A stretch of 64,000 nt of DNA from assembly GCF_011745365.1 (NCBI RefSeq), contig NW_024468911.1, forward strand, positions 3,156,759 to 3,220,758, written 5' to 3'. The DNA comes from Cryphonectria parasitica EP155. Lineage: Eukaryota; Ascomycota; Sordariomycetes; Diaporthales; Cryphonectriaceae. The notes beneath the pieces were generated by a model. It worked only from the letters and a program-made list of their open reading frames with translations. It did not search any database and had not been told where the DNA came from. The number at the start of each line of letters is the position of its first letter. The stretch's first letter is position 1. The translations under genes were made by a program, and so were the position numbers. Shown one piece after another: positions 23,501 through 35,198 of the stretch.

Positions 23501-25411
23501 CTCATCATAGAGACGTTACGGGGCATTTCTGCCATTTTTGGGCAAGGTGCCAGAAATAGGCCCGATGGGGGTTGCTATTGATGCCTTGTTGGGTTTGCGG
23601 CGATGGAGATGTTTTAGTCTTTTCCTGTTCAGAAGCAGATCCTCCGCCACTAACTGTTACAGTGGTATCTGCTCATCCTGGTCTCTGCTGTGGACTATGT
23701 ACAGCAGGTTACCGCCTCCCCTGCAGCCACTGACTCTGGCTTTCACGGTATGCTGTACTGTGTGCTGGTCTCTGCCCTGCGTGGCTGCTTTCCTCTCCTC
23801 CTCATCTGAATCAGCGTCGGCCTCTTCATCGCTCCATTTTGACATCGCTACGGTATTATCATGTAGTCCTTTTCTTTCTTTCATTTTTCCTTCGCCTGTT
23901 CACTGCTATAGGTCATTATGCACGTTGTTGTCACCATCATCGCATCCTATCAGATTGGTGCAGCAGCGTAGCAAGAATACAGTACAAAGCAGCCGGCTCC
24001 TGGCGCTATCGCTGGCGCTACCGTTACTGCTGCTACTGTACTTGCTCCAGTATGGTGCATGTCGGCGCTAGCACGAAACAAACGTTGGTTCTCCCAAAGT
24101 TGATCTGATTGATATCGTAACTCTTACCCTTTCTCCTTTATTCTTCTGCCGTCGCTCTCACTTGCCCCTGCTTCTTGTTTTTCTTTCTCTCCTCCGCCTC
24201 TACTCCCTCCTACCAGGTTCCCTCGGCTTCGTCCCCCAGCAGCCGCGTGCACACCCTCCATATCTCGTGCTAGGTACTACTGTACACAGTAGCACCCGCC
24301 ATCTCCACTTTGCAAGTTTTGGGCCGAAAGCCTGTCTCTCGGTTCTAGGTTCCAGCGCGAGACCCTCTTTCTATGCCGGGGCAACCCTGAGCTCCAATCT
24401 GGGAAAGTTGGCTCCTGGTTCTTCCCGGTCTGTGTTTTTTCTTTCCTTCGGGTTCTCCTCTCTTGGCTGGGTCCGTCGATGCATGGCTGCGTCTTTCACT
24501 CGCTCTTGCGCCTTGCTTTCTTGGTTTCTGCTCTGGTCTCCTCCCTTCTGTCCCGCGCAGTCGACCACCACCACCAACATCACACCTCACCTCACACTCG
24601 CTTCTCTTCCTACTCCTCACCCCTCACGCAGTGCTCCTTTCACGGGCTTCTCCTTCCACGCCACCACCCTTCGACTCGACTTGCACCTGCACGACCCCGT
24701 CCCAGTGAGTCAGGCTGCTCAACAACTGTCTGCTCGACAGCGTGCCGAACAAGAGACAACCGGTCTTTGTCTCTGCCCGAGAGCTTCACGACCACAGGCC
24801 CTTCATTAGGTCGACCCGGCAGATCTGCACCGGACTTACGACGCCGTACGAGGTCGATACTCTCCTCTCCCTGCGAGGCGGTCCAATTCATTCCTGGTCA
24901 ATTGATTACTTGACTGCCGGCTCTGGGTATTTGCGAGATCAGATTCTGTCGGCATTTGCTCGAGGCGCGTGGCAGCCTTAAGAGTCGAACCGGTTCGATC
25001 CCGAATCATCTGTGCCATCATTGCCGCCTGCCTCATCATTTATCACCTCTTTGGCTGTTCGCTGTGATGGACTTGCCGGGACCATTCGTCAACCGCTTTT
25101 GAGAATATCTGTGCTGGGTTCGCGAAGGGCTACAGCGATAATAATCAGGACTTTTTTTTCTCTCTCTTTTTCCTCTTCTTCACTTATTGTATCAACATCA
25201 TCACTCTCAAAGGTCAGTCCAGATATCTACCCTTGGCTCTCTTTTACCTCAGGGGCGGCCCGCTCCAACGCGCGTGGGGTGTTCTCCCCGCTTCGACCCC
25301 ATCAATACATTCCAGAGGCTGTTTACAAAACGCCATATATATTTACAATCATGAGACTGACTCTGGTTGTTACTCAGACTTTCTGAATAAGCCCATCGCC
25401 AGATTTACGAG

Positions 25412-26975
25412 ATGTCGTTCGTTTCCAAGTCTGCCGCCTCATTAGGCGCCCTCGTTGCTCTGGCCTCGCTATGCGTCTACCATGCCGCGGCGACGCCCTC
25501 GGTAGCAATCGCCTATTGCGCCAGCATTAATACCGGTACCACGGCTGCCAACAGCTCCATATACATGTCCGAAGGCCTATGCTACGACCAGTGCAATGAC
25601 GAAGGTTACGCACTGGCTGTTCTGCAGGACGAAGATTGTTGGTGTGCCGATTACGTTCCCGACTCGGACGACCAGGTTGATACAAGCAAATGGTGAGTAA
25701 ACCCATCCTCCCGTCGTAGTCAAGACCTGAACAAGCTTGCTGACTTGCAATCCAGCGATACTGCCTGTCCGGGCTATCCTTCTGACTATTGTGGAGGCGA
25801 TGACCTGTACGGTTATCTTGCTCTAGACGCAGCAGTCTCGGGCACTTCTGGAGGCACTTCGTCAACGGCGACCTCCACGTCCACCACCCATACTTCTGTA
25901 AGTACCCCCTTTCTGTACGCGCCGCACTTAAAGCCACCCTATCTGCATGTCTCGCTCCCCACCACATCCGCGTTTCAATATTGTCTATACAATTATCGTC
26001 GGGTGTGGTCGAACGGTCGCTTAACGACTACGGGATGCAGACAACGGCGGAGACCCTGTCGATAACGACAACAACTGAGACTCTCCAGGCCTCAGTAACT
26101 ACCACCTCTTCCTCCACTTCCACCTCCAATGACCCCACCACCTCCTCCACTTTGCTTACCAGTACCAAGTCTTCTTCCAAGACCTCGGACACCACCACGG
26201 ACACCACGGTATGCGACTCATTTTTCTGTATATGCTTCTTAAGCTGTCTTGCGTGTGCCTTATTTATATCAATGTCTTTGTTCTGAGGCCTGGACATCGA
26301 GCCTGGTTTCTTTTTCTTCTTTTTTTGTTGGGGGGGGGGGGTTTTTTGTTTTTTTTTGGATGCATGCGATCACACTATTTTGGGAACCCCTTGCTAACGG
26401 ACTTTCAGTCAACTGCCAAAACTACTACCACCAGTGACACGCCAACCGTTGTGACGAGCGTCCAGACGGTCACAAGCGACGGCACTGTCATTTACCAGAC
26501 CGTGACGTCCATAGCGAAAGCCAGCTCAGGCTCCGGCGGCCTTTCCAAAGGGGCGATTGCGGGTCTTGTCATTGGTATTTTGGCTATCCTCGCGGCCTTT
26601 GTCGCCGGCGCTATTCTATATCGTCGCCACAAGAAAGCTCGGGAACAGGCAGAACAGGCACCGCTTGCCGCTGCGATGGCCGCTGCGCACAGGCGCGGGA
26701 GCTCGGCCGGCATCATGTCCAAGACGGGCACGATCTCTAGTCACGGTTATGGGCTGCCTATGGAGGAGGATACAAGCTACGGATCCCCGAGCAGGAGGAT
26801 GAGCATGAAGCCCATGGACCCCCGGCTGGACCCCAAACAGACGTTTGGTCTGTACCGTGCTGCAAGCCATGACAGCATCAATACGCTCCGCGACGACCAG
26901 GATTACTCGCGAAGAGTACACGAGCCAACTCGAGCCCTCCGCGTTTTCAACCCCGACCCCGTCGATGACAACTAA
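25412..26975 (+). CDS. WSC-domain cell-wall stress sensor-like membrane protein
   Basis: Single-pass plasma-membrane protein of 385 residues resembling the Wsc/Slg1 sensors that signal wall damage to Rho1 and the cell-integrity MAP kinase pathway. Exons are 25412-25692, 25756-25897, 26041-26208 and 26409-26975. The order is a signal peptide (about 1-27, ending AAATP), a WSC domain (about 30-118; YCASIN, GLCYDQC, DCWCADY, CDTACPGYPSDYCGG, with the expected Cys set), a Ser/Thr-rich mucin-like stalk (about 120-235), a TM helix (about 245-267; AGLVIGILAILAAFVAGAIL), then YRRHKK and a cytosolic tail of about 115 residues ending FNPDPVDDN. Exon 3 is a pure stalk cassette of 168 bases, so skipping it would keep the frame and shorten the stalk. 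The region upstream is long, CT-rich and without genes. Confidence 0.9.
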
Positions 26976-29900
26976 TGTGAGGGTCTCATTCTGGAGTTCA
27001 GTCACGGACCAAGGAGCAATCTTTGGATAGTCGCGACGGCATCTCACGACGCAAACGAATCTCATCCGCGCGTTTGGCCCCAAATTTTGGATTGCATACT
27101 GGCGTTACACTTGGAGATACCAGGACGGCGTTTTTTTATTTATTTTTGTTTCTAGGTTTTTCTTTTGAGCAAGTCAAGAGAGAAGAAAAGACGGGTCAGG
27201 GACACGGCTGGGTCAGGACGGTGTTGCTGGATTGGGGTTTGGTTAAAGCATTACAGGGGCAATTACACGCAGTCGGCTTCGCTGTCAGTTCACACTGGTC
27301 TGAGAGCAGGCGACGGTGAGCGACAGCTGCTTATTTCTTAGTGTCTATAAATCCAGCGCCACGATCAGGCGATGGAAGGAGGAACAGAAGCTGAGTTGTA
27401 CAAAAAATGGCGTCACTCGAGCGCGCCCCGACCACGACCGTTCACACGGACACGGAGGCGAGAAGACAAGGACCTTTCCTTTCCAGAAAACTAAACTCAT
27501 AATGGGGCGAGGTCGGGGCTGGACAAGCACTTTCTAATCAGGAAACATGTACATAAGACGGGACGTGTTGGATTGATATAGAGTATGTGGTATTCACAGC
27601 TTAGCAGCGAATAACACAAAACAAAAGAAGCAAAACATTGACAAGCGAAGCATTGATTGGCACGAACACCGGTTATTGGCACGAATAAGGACATTTTGAT
27701 AGCCAAGTGAGTTACTTTGTGTGATGATGTTATTGTGTAGGACTGCTTCATGATCGCGATCTGTGGACATTCCAGCCACGTTCACATGGGGGGCGTGGGG
27801 CCACTTGGGCTCCAGCATCTGGTCATGGCCCGCGATCACAGATCAGCGGGCGGTTCGGAGTTCCCAACCCGTCCGCCCTGCCGCGCCGTCTCCACTGCAA
27901 TGGCGCAAACATGTGATGATGCTGATGTGGTCTCCTCCCGCGCGCGGTCAGGGGTCGTTGCAGTAGACAATTCGTCACTACATACGAATCCACCCAGGAG
28001 GATGAGAGGGAAGGGGGAGAAAAGGAGGCAAGGGGAAAAGAAGAAAAGCACAAAGGGGATTGGTGTTTGCAATGTAAGCCCAATGAAAATTTGAGCTTGA
28101 TTGATTGATTCATTTGAGGTCGCGTTCTTTTGCTTCTTACCATAATACTTTACATACAGTAAAAGAATTTGGTCATTTCATAAAATGCCTGCCAGTCAAC
28201 CCATCAGCCAGTCAGCAATCATTCATTTTGCTTGAAACCGCCTTTTTTTTCTTTTTCTTTTTTCTTTTTCTCTTTCTTTTCCCTTCTTCTTTCTTGCTTT
28301 CTTTTCTTTTCCTTCCTTCTTTTTCTTTTTGCTTCTTGATATTTGGAAGAGGGGGTAATGTTGATCCCACTTTGGGACTTTCAAAGTTGGGTTTAGCTGC
28401 TTGATGAGGTGTGGTGCGGCGCTTGATGTCATGCTTCATTTTGTACTCGGAAAGTCGAGGCGAGGTTTTAATTGTGCTAACTGTGGTGTGGTTAACTTGT
28501 ACCACACTGTTTACGTTAGCAATAGTACATAGTACATCCATCTGCTTGCTGGACAGCCCACTGGGATGGAGGTTTACTTGGTACTAGGCGAGCTCAGCTC
28601 CCACAAGTCACTGATCATCCTCATCAGCTACCGCATTTGAGCCTTCCATCTTGGTCACATAAGATTCGGCGTTTCATGATCTTCGGAGCTGGGTTTTTTT
28701 TTTTCTCTCTCTCTGTTGTCCCTTCCGTCCCCTGTCTCTCCTTTTCTTTCCCTTCCTCCTTTATTGGGCTTGGTTTTGGATGTTCCGATTGGTTCCTAAT
28801 TTTCTTTCTCTCTCTCTCTCTTCCCCTCCCGAGGCGCCTGTGCAATCTTCCCTGTGCAGATCTACACGGTCCGTCCGCAAACCTCCCTCTTTGGCGAATG
28901 GTGATCATCAGCAGATAATTTGGGGGCCGAGGGCGTGCACTGTTTCGGGTGTGCGTTGGTGATCCAGGTAGAGTACTGTAGATGTTGGGACACGTGGGTT
29001 ACTGGGTTCCTTGGTCTGATTTCTGGTTCTGGATTTCGTCCTCGGCCCCTCGTCCAATTTTTCGATTTGTCGAGATTTTTAGGAGATTTTCTTTCTCTCC
29101 CTCAGATTCCGCAGATCTATGATGTCTTTTTCACTTTTGCTCCATCAACAGATGGAACTTTTACCATATTCATATGTCAGCAAGCCATGTACCCCGGGTT
29201 GTTTTAACTCACCAATGCGAGTACCAAAGAGGTACCAAAAGAAAAAATCCCCCCCCCCCCCAAAGCCGTTACGACATTATATTCGTAGCTATTTTCTCCA
29301 CTGGCAGACTGCGACTCACTTTTGAGCTTGAAACCATCTCGATCTGTCATGCATGGTTTTCTTGATATTCTCTGGACCGGTCAGTCGGGATGGAATGGCA
29401 GCACTGCCAGGCGCTCCGCCCGAGGAGGAGAGAGAAAGAAGAAAAAAGCATAGCCCAGACCTGGCGACGAGACTTGACATTTTTAGCTGGCATAGTGAAC
29501 TAGAACGGCCGCTGGGGAAGACAAAGTCACAACAGTTGGTCAAATCGGGAGACCTGTTGGCGGTCTTCTCTTTCCTTCTTTCTTTCTTTCTATTCTATTC
29601 TTTCGTGTGGAATATGTGAGCAAAAATGTGGCCATCTTTGACGAGGCGCAGGATGCTCAAGGAGGCGTACTTGACGGCAAGGTCCATTGGCCCTTCGCTG
29701 GGCACATGAAGGGGACGGGTATGTAAGTACATAGGGCGGGTTGCTCTGCGTTGTGGTGAACACTGCTGTTCTTTATCTCAAATAAGTGTGGAGAAAGGTG
29801 CTGGGAGCATCTGAGCCTGTTCACGTTGTGTATCTATGCTGCGTGTGTGAAGAGCGATCCTATATCGCTGAAACACGACAGTGACTCTTCAAGGCGTTTC

Positions 29901-30069
29901 TCATGCTAAGAGGGGAGAAGAGTTTCTTTTGAGAGCGGTGTATTTGTTACCACAGTATGAATGGTTTCCTCTATGCCTGCCTGCCGTTCCTAAGTTTTCT
30001 CTCTATGTTTGAAAAACTATATGCAATGCTCCAGATCTTGGGCCTTTATTTTGTTAAGCCCATCATACA
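26976..30069. other. 3.1-kb gene-free region between convergent genes
   Basis: It lies between the 3' ends of the WSC gene (+) and the PI-PLC gene (-). It contains the polypyrimidine tract at 28241-28330, a CT repeat near 28806, C13 at 29249-29261 and no credible gene. This is unusually long for a convergent spacer. Confidence 0.5.
28241..28330 (+). repeat. 90-base polypyrimidine tract
   Basis: Only C and T from 28241 to 28295 and from 28297 to 28330, broken by one G at 28296. Such tracts can form triplex (H-) DNA. Confidence 0.9.
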
Positions 30070-31338
30070 TCACTTGGATAACCACTCATTCCTCCTCAAG
30101 ATATCCTCCACTAGTCTCTTCCCGGGGAAATCCCCCATGATCACTCCAGTCTTGCCTTTCTCGCCCAGCTTCCCTCCTCCTCCTCCTTTCCCCTCCTTCT
30201 CATCCTCTTCGAGCCACAACCCCGTACGATCATTGATCCCCGCAATCACCGAGCCGTTGGTCCTATCCTCCAGCGGACCCGCCGCCGCCTCGATAGGTAA
30301 GACCCCCACGCTGGCGCTGAGATGGCTCAGGAACAGCTTGTCGGCGTCGCCTGCGCTCGCCCCCGCCAGCAGCAGGTTCTGCCGGACGGCGTCCCACTTG
30401 TTGTCCAGGAGCTGCGGGTCCAGGATGATCCACAGGTCCTCGAGAGCGATGTGGTCCGAGGTCCAGGGGATGCCGTAGTTGCTGGCGAGAGGAGTGTCGA
30501 ACTCGTAGAGGACGAGGATCCTGCTGCGCAGCTCGCCCACGGTCGGGATGACGCGGGCTGACGATGGAGAGGAGGAGGAGGAAGAAGAAGACGGCCAGGG
30601 GAAGAGGAGGTGCTCCTCGCAGCCCTGTGCTGTGGCACTGTTCTGGAGGCGGTAGTAGTTGAAGGCCTCCTCAAAGGTCACATTGTAGACGCCCGTCGTC
30701 CAGATGTCCTGGTCGCCATCGCCACCAACGGGCAGCGGCGTGCCCTCCTCTTTGACCCGCATGACGATACCCTCTGAGGGATGTTCGTCCAGAAACGCAA
30801 ACATGGCCAGCAGCACGTCCTGGAACGTGTAGCCAGTGTACACATGGCCATGGAAGATGCCAATGTTGGGCGGCGGCGCCTTGTCCGGCGCGCCCGAGCT
30901 GGTGGCGCCGTAGAGCAGCCTCCCTCGGATGTCAAAGTAGCGCAGCCCCGCGCGCAGCTGGGTCTGGAGGTTGTGGTTCTGGCACTGGAAGATATTGTTG
31001 TCCACCAGGTCGAAGGTGAAGGTGTCGTGCGTGCCTGGTATGGACAGGCTGGAGAGCGAGGCGGTGTCTGGGATGCTGGACATCCACTCTGGGTGCACAG
31101 CCTGGTCTAGATCGAAGGAGAAAGACGATGTGTAGTTGTGGTAGGTAGCTGGCGGTTGCCATTTTGGCCATGTAGGGCTGGAGAAGGGTAGAAAGGGCTG
31201 GAGTGGCGAGACGAGGAGGTGCAGGAGAGAGTAGCCGCCAAAGATGGCCACCAGGGTGAACATGACGATGCTGGCCCGGCTGCGCCGGTGATGGTAGAGA
31301 GGAGGCATCATGATCGACATGAGGCGCGGTAATCCCAT
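30070..31338 (-). CDS. PI-PLC X-domain phospholipase C-like protein, membrane-anchored
   Basis: A 422-residue single-exon protein of the bacterial-type phosphatidylinositol-specific phospholipase C fold, expected to cleave phosphoinositides or GPI-like lipids without a Ca2+-binding C2 module. The start ATG at 31338 gives a basic N-terminus followed by a hydrophobic helix (about 24-45), so it is a signal anchor or type II membrane protein. The X domain begins about residue 85. The first catalytic His is His104 in SIPGTHDTFTF; GLRYFDIRGR (about 131-140) carries the active-site Arg/Asp region; the second catalytic His is in IFHGHVY (163 or 165). C-terminal motifs include ILVLYEFDTPL. An 11-residue Ser run and a Gly/Lys-rich linker near the C-terminus are low-complexity insertions. 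An ATG seven codons downstream is a possible start. Confidence 0.85.
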   Translation of the reverse strand: MGLPRLMSIMMPPLYHHRRSRASIVMFTLVAIFGGYSLLHLLVSPLQPFLPFSSPTWPKWQPPATYHNYTSSFSFDLDQAVHPEWMSSIPDTASLSSLSIPGTHDTFTFDLVDNNIFQCQNHNLQTQLRAGLRYFDIRGRLLYGATSSGAPDKAPPPNIGIFHGHVYTGYTFQDVLLAMFAFLDEHPSEGIVMRVKEEGTPLPVGGDGDQDIWTTGVYNVTFEEAFNYYRLQNSATAQGCEEHLLFPWPSSSSSSSSPSSARVIPTVGELRSRILVLYEFDTPLASNYGIPWTSDHIALEDLWIILDPQLLDNKWDAVRQNLLLAGASAGDADKLFLSHLSASVGVLPIEAAAGPLEDRTNGSVIAGINDRTGLWLEEDEKEGKGGGGGKLGEKGKTGVIMGDFPGKRLVEDILRRNEWLSK

Positions 31339-32449
31339 CGAACAATTCGCAAGTCTGTCTGCCTAGAGAAAATGGTGGTCGTTGCTTTCAGTTATATGTG
31401 GCGTGAGCTCATTCGGCTCGTTGACGCCATCATTCAGCCAGTCAGGTCACGTCGTTCTCAGTTGTTGAGGATTTCGATACCGCTCAGAGCCAGCCATTGA
31501 GCCTTTCGTCAAAGGTTAGCAGATGGACATCTTGCGTGAATTCTCGCTTCTCTCTCTCTCTCTCTCTTTTAATCGAATCAGCCTGTTGACTCGAGGAACG
31601 GTTGATGAAGTGTGGAGCATGATGAGCTTGCCCATGTCAGACGTCGTCGAATTTCATGTATATTAAGTAAGCGAACAACCTGGCAAGGTCCCCTAATCCT
31701 ATATCGCCCCTTGTACATTTATTGTTTGGGGGCCGGAAACGGAAGGGCAGGACAAGAACGCAAAGACAGAAATATCAAAATATCTACTTATCTTACATCT
31801 TCTAATTTATGATCATATTCATGGTTTGTATAATCATGACTGTTGATTCTAGTTTTATTCCCTACTCCACAAATCCTCTCCTGGATTTACTGGCCCTTTT
31901 CGATGTGTTTATTACCTCTGACAGTATCTATCAGGTATTCGAGAATCCGGGAGGGACGAGGTCTGATACATAGCAAGCTCCAGCGAGCTTCGGTTCTACA
32001 GTGGGTGTCTAAGACGTCATGTTGACACAAGTTATGATCTGGTCCAGACTTGTTTCGGTTACCATAACAGCCGCCTTGGTCTCGCAAATAGATGTCACCT
32101 GGGCTCGGCAATTTGTGCGCATTAAATAAATTTGTATTTTCTGCATAAAAGTGGTATCATGTTCGCTGCCGTAACTCTTGACATAGTAACTTCTAGAAAA
32201 GTCATCCCTACACGCCCCGAGTGAATGCATTCCAGAGGAGAGGAAAACCAGAGAAAGAGGCAGACAGCTCCAGCGTGAACATCGTTTAGTAATGACAGGT
32301 AGTAAAGGAGAAAGAAAGAAGAGAGACACGGGCCTAAATCGCCGACCCCTTTTCATTACCAACATGTGCCGAGATTTCTCAGCGTCGATCGGACCATCCC
32401 TCCCGCCAACGCACCTCCCAGGCTTCATGGCGCCTTCACACAACCACAT
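31339..32449. other. Intergenic between PI-PLC and CSC1-like genes
   Basis: 1.1 kb, the promoter side of the PI-PLC gene and the 3' side of the channel gene. It has a TC repeat near 31552-31568. Nothing else recognised. Confidence 0.5.
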
Positions 32450-35198
32450 CTAGTAGTAGATCTTCTCTTCCCAGACTGGAGGTCGGGCACCATCCTGGTC
32501 CCACACGAGCTTGTTCTTCTCGTTCAGCTCGCAGCCCTCGTCCGTGATGGGGATCACCTTGCTGGTCTGGGCAACCTCTTGTGCCGACACGCCGGCTTGG
32601 TCACGAGGGATCCACAGCAGCGGAGCCGAAGAGGTGACAGAGGGCGGGTAGTATGCATCTGCCTCGATCTGGTCGGTGTAGCCAAAGGCAATGTCATGTC
32701 GGGGGACGAGGCCCTGCATGGTGTAATAGTCGGCGTAGATCCACGGCTTGAAGAACTTGGTGAACAAATTGGCCTTCTTTGGCGCAGAAGTGTGCTGTCC
32801 TGGTTGTTAGTGTATGTGGTTCCAGCATGATATTTTCTATGGCGGTGGGGGTGGTGGTGATGATGATGGGACGCTTCCACTTACCGAGTGGCCATTCGTT
32901 TCACCATTCTTCGCACCGTCCTGCTTCTCATTACTGGATGGCGCGGCCAGATCGACACGGCGGGATTCCTCTTCGGCCATAAGGCTCTGGGGAAGGTTGT
33001 AGAGCAGTGGGTCGATCGCACTGTTCAGACTGATGTGGAAGAGGACCGTGAAGACGGTGAAGGCAATCATGAGAACCAGTGGGCCGATAGCCACCGATGC
33101 ACCAAAGAGGCCAATGAGGCACAGCTCGCTCAGGTAGATACCGGTGAAGAGCTGCTTGACAGCGCGCGGGTAGATTAGACCTCTGGTGTCGATGCTCGTG
33201 TCCGTCACAAAGAGGACGTTGTACCGCCATGCAAAGTAGAACAGACCCATGCCGATTGTCGAGAATCCCAAGCAGAGAGGAGCAATGACGGCGTACACAA
33301 TCGCAATAACCGTAATACATGTGTAGACGGGCAATGTGCTTCCCCACGAGATGGCGCTGAGCGAGGCCCACTTCTTATAGAGACCACGAGGCGTGCCGGT
33401 GAGGAATTTGTAGAGCAGTGTGAAGATAACGAAGCCAACTGCTTGGGAGATGACGCTCGCTGCGACCGACAGGCCCTGCACGATAAAGTAGGAGATATAA
33501 AAATTGGAAGCCTTGGGCAAGTTGCTGGCGAGGATCGAGGTGGCATCTTGAGGCGTGGAGATGATCTCGTTGACAACGGCCGATGCTGAAGATGTGACTG
33601 TCGTGACCAAGAAGACCTGGACAACCTGAAACACGAAGTAGGCATTCTGCGTGAACAACTCGACCCGCGTATACGACGGTTCGCCAGAGAGCTTCGCACA
33701 GAGCCGCATGATGACGGGCACCAATGACATCAGAATCGACAGCGCGACCGAGGGCAGAAGAGCCGTGATGACGCCCATGATCACAGAAGGAACCTTATTG
33801 AGGAAACTCAACCACGAGAACCTCTGCTCAAGATAGCTGACATTGCTGATGGCACCAACAACAGCGACCGGAACGGCCCAGAAGATGACGAGGGCGGTGA
33901 TGAAGGCGACAACAGCATATCGACGGATGACTTTTTGCCACCAAGGAATTGTGAGAGACTTCCAGACGACGTCCTGAGGGGTGATTCCAATGTATCGAGG
34001 AGACATCTGCAGCGCCTGGTGATGAGCGAGAACCTGGTAGGCAGTCTCGGCCTCAGCCTGACTCCTGAACTCGATGAAGACGGCAGGTATTTTCTTGTAA
34101 CTGCCGGTGCGGTATTCAGCCTGCGCGGTTTCCGTCTCGGGGATGAGCCTCGCAAGCTCGGAGCGGCACCAGTCGATCGAGTCAACCTTTTTTCCAATGA
34201 GCCCGAGGGGACCAGTCCTGTGGGTGGGCCGCTTCTTGGCGGGAACCCAGCGAGCAGCGATGCTACCTGATTCGGCGTCCAGCGCAGGCTGCTGCTCTTG
34301 TCCGTCGGCGGGAGCACCCTTGGTAGCCTTGAGGCGGTTCTTGTTGGCTGGTACATTGTCAGAATCGAGACTTGCTCCAAAATATCTCCCTAAAGGGCAA
34401 GAGTGGGTAATTGGGTAGAGGGGCAAACTCACCAAGCTTGATAAGCTTGATCTCGGCCTTCTCCAGCTTGAAAGCCGTCTTGTCACGCTTCTCGACCAGC
34501 TCGTCAATCTTCTTGATGTCGCCAGTAATCCAGACATGCCGGACAGAGTTTCCAAAGATCTTGCGCAGCTTTCTCTCCTCCAGGAAGTCGTCAGGGACCG
34601 AGGTGAACAGTACAGTCCGGGAGGACACTCGATCGGAGTACATGGGGCTGATTAGGAAAGCCTGGCGGAGATTGACATAGTAGATACACTCCCTCATGAT
34701 CATATACATGACAAAGCCAAGGAAGACCCAGGCGACCAGGGCATGGGCAAAGTAGCGGTTCTTCTCGGTCTGCTGGTTGATATTGGAGTAGGACAGGACA
34801 TCCAGCTGGCTCTGACCGCCACCGCCAGTCGCATTGACTGGGAACAGGACAGGCCAGGTGATGCAGCAACCGACGAAGGAGATGACGACGGTCAAGCGGA
34901 TGAAGCGAAGGTAGAGGAAGGCATCGAGAGATTGGGTCTGGAGCGCCCAGCTGTCGGGAATCTTCCAAAAGTGGCCGATCCAATTGAAGAGGCCTCCCGG
35001 TAAAGCAGGTGTCCTCTCGGTCTCTCGCAAGCTCCCAATGTAGGAACGAGGCGCATAGAAACGCCTCTGGCTGCGGCGCAGGATGAGGAAGATCAAGAAG
35101 TAGATGCCCGCAACGACAGCGACGGGCGCGAGAGTCGAGATCAAGCCCGACAGGGACACTGGCGTCGTGTCCTGATTGGACCCCGCACTCGAACTCAT
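32450..35198 (-). CDS. CSC1/OSCA-like calcium-permeable channel (DUF221/RSN1 family)
   Basis: Multi-pass membrane protein of 857 residues related to yeast Csc1/Rsn1/Phm7 and plant OSCA osmosensing cation channels. Exons on the minus strand are 34433-35198, 32885-34347 and 32450-32794. The order is an extracellular N-terminus and three N-terminal TM helices (about 20-45, 90-115 and 145-170; the RSN1_TM part), a cytosolic domain with an RNA-recognition-like fold (about 195-375; TVLFTSVPDDF and VFIEFRSQAEAETAY), a channel core of about seven or eight TM helices (about 400-665), and a C-terminal PHM7_ext-type tail (about 745-857; WIYADYYTMQGLVPRH) typical of fungal members. The first intron acceptor could also be 13 bases upstream of nearby alternatives in the same frame; I chose the one giving IKLANKNRLKA. 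Ion selectivity is inferred from the family. Confidence 0.92.

Larger units (their letters stand above)
17237..25411. other. 8.2-kb gene-free region
   Basis: No open frame here has a recognisable domain, sensible composition or intron signals. The stretch is full of homopolymers and simple repeats: T29 at 17308-17336, a T run near 18299, G17 at 18947-18963, ATGC repeats near 20031-20090, an alternating purine-pyrimidine tract at 20526-20565, G13 at 21246-21258 and a GA repeat near 21618. From about 23500 it becomes CT-rich, as in long fungal leaders, and leads into the WSC gene. Non-coding transcripts or a very long 5' leader are possible but not shown. Confidence 0.55.

Noticed and set aside
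23538..24809. Overlapping open frames rich in Ser/Leu/Phe/Cys before the WSC gene
   Set aside because: Composition reflects CT-rich leader DNA; no domain or splice structure supports a gene.
24985..25010. GGTTCGATCCC resembling a tRNA B box
   Set aside because: The flanks do not form a T stem or acceptor stem, and no A box lies at the right distance upstream.
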